Position numbers and translations under genes: made by a program
Notes under the pieces: model-generated
Database searches by the model: none
Told to the model about the DNA's origin: nothing
The model's input: only the letters and a program-made list of their open reading frames with translations
Shown: piece after piece, positions 31,914-36,485 of the stretch
Layout of the letters: every line of letters begins with the position of its first letter
How positions within the stretch are numbered: the first letter of the stretch is position 1
NCBI RefSeq assembly: GCF_018919165.1
Contig: NZ_JAHLQM010000026.1
Location: 1 to 36,485 of the forward strand
DNA length: 36,485 nucleotides
Source: Amphibacillus sp. MSJ-3
Lineage (GTDB): Bacteria > Bacillota > Bacilli > Bacillales > Amphibacillaceae
Direction: 5' to 3'

Positions 31914-31955
31914 AAAAGGTATAGTCGTTTAATTCTTCGACTATACCTATTTTTA
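31914..31955. terminator. Terminator after the man PTS operon
   Basis: AGGTATAGTCG (31918-31928) pairs perfectly with CGACTATACCT (31938-31948), with A-rich left and T-rich right flanks. It lies 19 bases past the manZ stop. Confidence 0.88.
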
Positions 31956-31966
31956 TGTTCTTTATA

Positions 31967-32878
31967 TTACATGATATTCAGAAGATGGAAGGTAACCCCT
32001 ACTACAAACAACCCAAAAATGATAATAATTGGGGATACTTTCTTCTTAAGCAGCCACATAGATAAAAGTGTTAATAACAACGGTGCCAAGCCGGGGATTA
32101 ACATATCTAAGTTATCTTGCAGGGTGGTTATTTCAACTTCACTTAATGAAAGCCCTGCATCGAATTGTTCAAAAGCTGTTTTAATTCCTGCTGTTCCCGC
32201 GGGTAGGTTTCCCCAATCAATATATGCACCCTCACTCAGTTTAACCGAGGATACAATAGGCGTGAATGTGATCGATACCCACCTGTTAACCAACGCTCCA
32301 AGGATGAACATACCAAGAATCGATGCACCCTTCGTTATGTCTTGGAGAAAACCGCCGGATAAATCGTCTGTAATTTTTGAACCTGCTTTATAACCAAATT
32401 CCTGTGTGTACCACATGAATGACATCCGAATAAGATTCCAGAAAAAAAAGTAAATCATAGGGCCCAAGATACTTCCAGCCATTGCTAATGATGCGGCTAA
32501 TGCACCAAGGATCGGTTTAACCGTAAACCAGAAAACAGGGTCTCCAATACCTGCTAAGGGGCCCATCATCCCAACCTTTACCCCTTGGATGGCTACATCA
32601 TCTACCGGAGCGCCATTTGCCCGTTCTTCTTCAAGTGCTAGTGTTACCCCAAGAATTGGTGAAGCGACATAAGGATGTGTATTAAAGAACTCTAGGTGAC
32701 GCTCCAGGGCAGCCGCCCGATCTTCTTTTGTTTTATATAATCTTTTAATGGCAGGAATCATAGAGTAGGCCCAGCCACCATTTTGCATACGTTCATAGTT
32801 CCAGGATCCTTGAAGGAAAGTTGAACGCCACCAAATAGCAATACGATCTCTTTTTGTTAATTTTATTTCTTGTGCCAT
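31967..32878 (-). CDS. manZ: Mannose-family PTS IID component
   Basis: A 303-residue membrane component of a mannose-type phosphotransferase system that takes up and phosphorylates hexoses. The IID hallmarks are FLQGSWNYERMQNGGWAYSM near residue 20, EFFNTHPYVASPILGVTLAL near 65, and the VGMMGPLAGIGDPVFWFTVK stretch near 105, followed by membrane segments that end in SPIIIIFGLFVVGVTFHLL. AAGGAGG lies about 11 bases before the ATG. It follows manY by 20 bases and is the last gene of the operon, before a strong terminator. Confidence 0.95.
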   Translation of the reverse strand: MAQEIKLTKRDRIAIWWRSTFLQGSWNYERMQNGGWAYSMIPAIKRLYKTKEDRAAALERHLEFFNTHPYVASPILGVTLALEEERANGAPVDDVAIQGVKVGMMGPLAGIGDPVFWFTVKPILGALAASLAMAGSILGPMIYFFFWNLIRMSFMWYTQEFGYKAGSKITDDLSGGFLQDITKGASILGMFILGALVNRWVSITFTPIVSSVKLSEGAYIDWGNLPAGTAGIKTAFEQFDAGLSLSEVEITTLQDNLDMLIPGLAPLLLTLLSMWLLKKKVSPIIIIFGLFVVGVTFHLLNIM

Positions 32879-32897
32879 TTCAATCTATACCTCCTTC

Positions 32898-33704
32898 TTA
32901 GTAATTATCGATTATATCCCCTATAGGGTCACCGGTATTACTACCTCCACCTGTACCAGAGCCACCCATTTTCGAAAGCGAAAGGTAAATAAGTGCCAGA
33001 GAAAGTCCGATTGCACCGAGACCAATCAGGGTGATTTCCGAAATAGTTGCTAAGACAAACCCAATTGCAAAGAATGGCCATACTTCTTTAGTAGCCATCA
33101 TATTGATTACCATGGCATAACCAACAGCTACAACCATTCCCCCGCCAATCGCTAATCCATCTGTCAGCCAATCAGGCATCGATTCAAGCAGATTTCGAAC
33201 TGGATCTGCACCAACCGCTAGAATAAGTCCCGCTGGAATAGCGATCCGTAATCCTTGCATGCTGATTGCAACCATTTGCCATATTTCAATTTTCCGGATG
33301 TCCCCCTTTTTAGCCGCGGCATCCATAAAGTGAACAATACCAGTGGCAAGCGTACGGACAATAATTGTCAACAATAAACCTGCAACTGCAAGTGGAACAG
33401 CAATTGCTATGGATGAAGAGACACCTGCCTCTCCTTGCCCACTTAAAGCTAGTATAATTGCAGAGGCGACGGATGCGAGTGCTGCATCTGGTGCGACTGC
33501 GGCCCCAATATTTGCCCAACCAAGAGCAATTAATTGAAGGGTACCTCCTAAAATAAGCGATGGAACTAAGTTTCCTGTAACCAAGCCAATGAGGGTACAG
33601 GCAATAATGGGTTGATGGAAATGGAATTCATCCAAAATGCCTTCTACCCCGGCTAAAAATGCTACAATTAAGACCAAAATGATTTGAATAACATTCAAGT
33701 CCAT
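32898..33704 (-). CDS. manY: Mannose-family PTS IIC component
   Basis: A 268-residue membrane channel component of the same system. It shows the IIC signature VTGNLVPSLILGGTLQLIAL near residue 40, GANIGAAVAPDAALAS-like sequence near 70, and several long hydrophobic helices. The C-terminus is Gly-rich (KMGGSGTGGGSNTGDP), as in related proteins. Two adjacent ATGs exist; the second (33704) is 7 bases from AAAGGAGG and preferred, the first (33707) only 4. It is 13 bases downstream of manX. Confidence 0.94.
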   Translation of the reverse strand: MDLNVIQIILVLIVAFLAGVEGILDEFHFHQPIIACTLIGLVTGNLVPSLILGGTLQLIALGWANIGAAVAPDAALASVASAIILALSGQGEAGVSSSIAIAVPLAVAGLLLTIIVRTLATGIVHFMDAAAKKGDIRKIEIWQMVAISMQGLRIAIPAGLILAVGADPVRNLLESMPDWLTDGLAIGGGMVVAVGYAMVINMMATKEVWPFFAIGFVLATISEITLIGLGAIGLSLALIYLSLSKMGGSGTGGGSNTGDPIGDIIDNY

Positions 33705-33717
33705 CATTCATCCTCCT

Positions 33718-34716
33718 TTACTTCACATGATTTCCATGTTTGTTTATTTCCGCTTGAGCTCGCTTCAAAATATTGTCCATATTATCCTTTGCATCGCTCG
33801 GCACTTTACGAACATCAAATTTCAAGCCATATTGCTTCAATTTATTGAATGTATCGATATCATCTTGACTGAAGGCCAATGTTTTATTTGGTTGCACTTT
33901 ACCAGTTGTATGCGCCATTGAACCAACATTAATCGTATCTAATGGAATACCACCCTCTACCGCACGAAGTACATCTTGCGGGTTTTCGAAAAGCAGTAAT
34001 GCCCGTTGCCCACCAAAGTGTTGATTGTCTTTTGCAAGCTCAATCATCTTATGAACCGGAACAGTATGTGCTTTTACCCCTGGGGGTGCAGCTTGTTGGA
34101 TTAATTTTTTACGGAGTTCATCCTTTGCAACTACATCGGATACGACAATGATTCGTGTTGGATTCGTAGATTTTGTCCAACTTGTTGCCACTTGTCCGTG
34201 CAATAATCGTGAATCAATGCGTGCCAGCACATATTGAAATTTCCCCGGTGAACCTGCAGAAATCGTATTTACTTTCAGTGTTTCTGCTTGTACCTTAAGT
34301 TCAGGTGCTTTTGGCAGCAGGGATTCTGGCAACAGATTAATCCCCTCTTTCGCAGTATTTATAATCTGTGCCGCAATTTCATGCGCTGTTTTCATCGACT
34401 TGCGAGACACCAGTGCTTCAATTAACATGGGTAAATTTAAGCCAGCAACAATCGCCCATTTATCTTGATGTTCTTCGTACAGACCATTCGCTTCATTAAA
34501 AGGCGTACCCCCCCAAAGGTCAACCAAGAATAATACTTCATCTGGATTATCAAAAGAGGCAATCGCTTGTTCCATTTTTACTTTTAAATCATTTGGTCCC
34601 TCACTCGGTGTAAGAGTAACAGCCTGAATATTTCCTTGTTCTCCGGAAATCATCTCTCCAGACTGCAAAATACCTTTGGCAAAATCACCATGGCTTGCCA
34701 GAATAATTCCGACCAT
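33718..34716 (-). CDS. manX: Mannose-family PTS IIAB component
   Basis: A 332-residue cytosolic fusion of IIA and IIB. The IIA domain (1-130) has the phosphorylated His in IILASHGDFAKG (His9) and VDLWGGTPFNEA. A Pro/Leu-rich linker (about 130-160) joins the IIB domain, whose phosphorylated His is in RIDSRLLHGQVATSW (near residue 173), with RIIVVSDVVAKDE after it. Phosphate passes from HPr to IIA to IIB and then to the sugar entering via IIC/IID. Sugar range cannot be read from sequence; mannose, glucose or fructose are typical. GGGAGG precedes the ATG. Both His sites are intact. Confidence 0.95.
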   Translation of the reverse strand: MVGIILASHGDFAKGILQSGEMISGEQGNIQAVTLTPSEGPNDLKVKMEQAIASFDNPDEVLFLVDLWGGTPFNEANGLYEEHQDKWAIVAGLNLPMLIEALVSRKSMKTAHEIAAQIINTAKEGINLLPESLLPKAPELKVQAETLKVNTISAGSPGKFQYVLARIDSRLLHGQVATSWTKSTNPTRIIVVSDVVAKDELRKKLIQQAAPPGVKAHTVPVHKMIELAKDNQHFGGQRALLLFENPQDVLRAVEGGIPLDTINVGSMAHTTGKVQPNKTLAFSQDDIDTFNKLKQYGLKFDVRKVPSDAKDNMDNILKRAQAEINKHGNHVK

Positions 34717-34824
34717 ACTTTTACCTCCCTCGGATTAGATTTGTAACCCTGTTGAAAACAATCATTTTACATATTATTAAGAAAGCAACCATGTACAGAA
34801 ACTATTCCATTTCCAATTCATTAC

Positions 34825-34836
34825 GCAAATATTTGC
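34825..34836. promoter_or_regulatory. Palindrome in the manX leader
   Basis: GCAAATATTTGC is a perfect 12-bp palindrome about 110 bases before manX and 154 after manO. It could be an operator. I see no convincing sigma-54 -24/-12 or cre match in the 273-base gap, and AT-rich DNA makes chance palindromes common. Confidence 0.3.
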
Positions 34837-34989
34837 AAGCAGATAAGCTATCTTTTACAGGCGTGTAATCTATCAGCTTTCGGTTGCTTCTGAAGAATGG
34901 TAAAACGATAAAAGCTCGTATTTACTTATAAAAATGATCAAATAATTAACATTAATAGGACTTCACTTTTTGAGATCTAAATCGAACTT

Positions 34990-35361
34990 TTACCTTTTTA
35001 CAATGTTTTTTAAACCGCCTTTGATTACATCAAAAAAACTTAACGATTGGACGATGCGATCAGAATCAATGTACCCACGAACTGCACGTAGTACCCTTTT
35101 TGGATCTTTAGAGGAGAATATAAACTTACCATTTTTCTTTGTTTGAATTGCATAACGTGGAATCCATTTCCCTTTGAAGAGAATGGAAGCAACAACATAA
35201 TCAACCTCTTCCCAAGGAATTTGAATATACTTTTGGATATTACGGTCGTTATAAAATTCAAAACCCTTATCTCCAGTTATGATTTTGCCGTACTCTGGCA
35301 GCCCAAGATGTGAGGTTGCATCGATTACTAGCTCAACTTTTGTATTCATTGATTGGATCAT
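34990..35361 (-). CDS. manO: ManO (DUF956) PTS-associated regulator
   Basis: A 123-residue protein of the DUF956 family, which travels with mannose-type PTS operons (ManO in lactobacilli and listeriae) and is thought to tune their expression. Typical sequence is VELVIDATSHLGLPEYGKI, then DKGFEFYNDRN, IQIPWEEVDYVVASILFKGK and IFSSKDPKRVLRAVRGYI. It has no membrane segment. GGAG is 8 bases before the ATG. It is normally the last gene after the IID gene; here it lies upstream of manX with a 273-base gap, so it may be a separate unit or the leader gene of the operon. Confidence 0.92.
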   Translation of the reverse strand: MIQSMNTKVELVIDATSHLGLPEYGKIITGDKGFEFYNDRNIQKYIQIPWEEVDYVVASILFKGKWIPRYAIQTKKNGKFIFSSKDPKRVLRAVRGYIDSDRIVQSLSFFDVIKGGLKNIVKR

Positions 35362-36150
35362 TGTCCCTACTCCATTTCATTATTCAAGATTGTGATACTG
35401 CATGTAAAAACAAATGAGGTCAGGATTGACATCATCAAAGAGAAAGTAAGAAATAGATAACCTACCATGTAAAGCTTTTTTCCCCCTTCCATAACCATCT
35501 TAAAGTTATAAATCACAAAACTACCAAACCCCTAACTTATTTCTACATGTTAAATTCTGTTATATTTAATTCATATAAACGTTATTATAATCATGGCAAG
35601 ATGTTTTAGAAGAAATAAGTTATGTTGCTGTTGTGGCCTATGAATAATTTTTTAACATAATGCAGGATTTTAGATTGTTTACTACATTAGTATGATTCAT
35701 TTGAAGAATACAGAATTAAAACAAACGAAAAATTTTTTGTATTAGAAATGATCGAAGGAAATGGAAATAGAAATCATTCATGATGGAGCCATATAGAGAG
35801 GAGATGGGGGCTAGAAATATCCACATCCTGCAAAGAATAAAAATAAGACATTTGAAAAATAACGCTATCCTATTATTGTTTCGACACAGGCAAAAGGATT
35901 GGGATTGAAAACTACAAAATCAGAAGATACTCGAGCGGTGATCTTATCGCGGAAATTAATGCAAAGATTACACAATCTTTATGATGGAAAATTGAAATTA
36001 AAAAATAACAATGAGTAAATAGCAGAGGGGGATATGAGGATATAAATGGTAATGGGGTATTTTTACTATTTTTTAATAAATATAGCTATCCTTATAGAAT
36101 ACAGAAAACAAAAAAACGCTCAATCCCCTGGAGGACAAGCGTTTATAGGA
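35362..36150. other. Gene-poor gap with a decayed reading frame
   Basis: No complete gene is seen. From 35863 to 36018 (plus strand) there is an open 51-codon stretch reading RYPIIVSTQAKGLGLKTTKS, then ILSRKLMQRLHNLYDGKLKL, with protein-like composition but no start codon, and stops upstream. It may be the tail of a lost gene. A TTG-poor, AT-rich stretch before it shows nothing. Confidence 0.3.
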
Positions 36151-36151
36151 G

Positions 36152-36223
<72 letters not shown>

Positions 36224-36228
36224 AAAAA

Positions 36229-36303
36229 TGGCTCCACAGGTAGGATTCGAACCTACGACCGATCGGTTAACAGCCGATTGCTCTACCACTGAGCTACTGT
36301 GGA
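36229..36303 (-). tRNA. tRNA-Asn (GUU)
   Basis: Acceptor TCCACAG pairs with CTGTGGA. The anticodon loop CTGTTAA gives GTT; T loop GGTTCGAATCC; CCA is encoded (TGG at 36229-36231). It lies about 42 bases after the 5S rRNA. Confidence 0.97.
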
Positions 36304-36344
36304 ACAATAGTATAAACTATTTATTACTTCACAAAGCTAGATCT

Positions 36345-36458
36345 GGCTTAGCGACGTCCTACTCTCGCAGGGAAAACCCAACTACCATCGGCGCTGAAGA
36401 GCTTAACTGCTGTGTTCGGTATGGGAACAGGTGTGACCTCTTCGCTATTGTCACTAAA
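36345..36458 (-). rRNA. rrf: 5S ribosomal RNA
   Basis: On the minus strand the sequence shows TAGTGACAATAGCGAAGAGG, then CACACCTGTTCCCATACCGA, ACACAGCAGTTAAGCTC and GAGAGTAGGACGTCGCTA, the standard 5S core and closing stem of about 114 bases. The 23S and 16S genes should lie past the right edge. tRNA-Asn and tRNA-Thr follow it. Confidence 0.95.
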
Positions 36459-36485
36459 TCATGATCTTCAATTGTTCAGGTTATA

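Noticed and set aside
34740-34980. Sigma-54 promoter for the man operon
   Set aside because: Mannose PTS operons in some Firmicutes use sigma-54, but I found no GG/GC -24/-12 pair at the right spacing, and no ManR or LevR gene is in the window.

Overview
The window is low-GC Gram-positive DNA, almost certainly a chromosome segment from a Bacillaceae member. The cdaA-cdaR-glmM operon, the CadC/CadA pair, an Mta-type MerR regulator, strong AGGAGG-type ribosome binding sites, TTGACA/TATAAT promoters and a 7-1-7 Fur box all fit that placement. The abundant intergenic repeats recall halotolerant genera of the family, but genus is inference only. Most genes read on the minus strand, towards position 1.

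Layout: (1) 1-2060: a small membrane-anchored protein behind a possible structured leader, then a decayed radical SAM/SPASM gene. (2) 2077-8195: a nucleoside salvage cluster, gntR-pdp-deoB-punA-cdd-deoC in transcription order, that splits nucleosides and moves deoxyribose phosphate into glycolysis. (3) 8657-13000: a lipoprotein, a cadC-cadA heavy-metal efflux operon and an AAC(3)-fold acetyltransferase. (4) 13110-21190: an accessory, repeat-rich stretch. It holds a 22-unit 20-bp tandem array, a GIY-YIG protein, an Mta/TipA-like regulator with an apparent AUA start and an internal start, an LPKTA-anchored surface protein with three nearly identical Cna-B repeats, a LURP-one protein, an ECF transporter S component, and the remains of a methyltransferase and a sugar ABC permease. 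(5) 21420-25594: a cupin protein and the c-di-AMP/peptidoglycan-precursor operon cdaA-cdaR-glmM. (6) 25720-26833: a six-gene tRNA cluster (Glu, Val, Thr, Tyr, Gln, Lys). (7) 27123-31558: a FetAB-type metal ABC transporter and a Fur-controlled feoA-feoB operon ending in a small Cys-rich FeoB-associated protein. (8) 31914-35361: a mannose-family PTS (manX, manY, manZ) with manO. (9) 36152-36458: tRNA-Thr, tRNA-Asn and 5S rRNA, the 3' end of an rRNA operon whose 23S and 16S genes would lie beyond the right edge.

The best novelty candidates are not classical genes. They are the 20-bp array, which has a period near two helical turns and no stop codons on one strand; two families of dispersed hairpin-headed intergenic repeats, one copy of which abuts that array; and the mta-like gene, whose natural reading frame begins at AUA and which carries a well-placed internal start that would make the ligand-binding domain on its own. 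At least three genes in the window are clearly broken, so the accessory parts are decaying.
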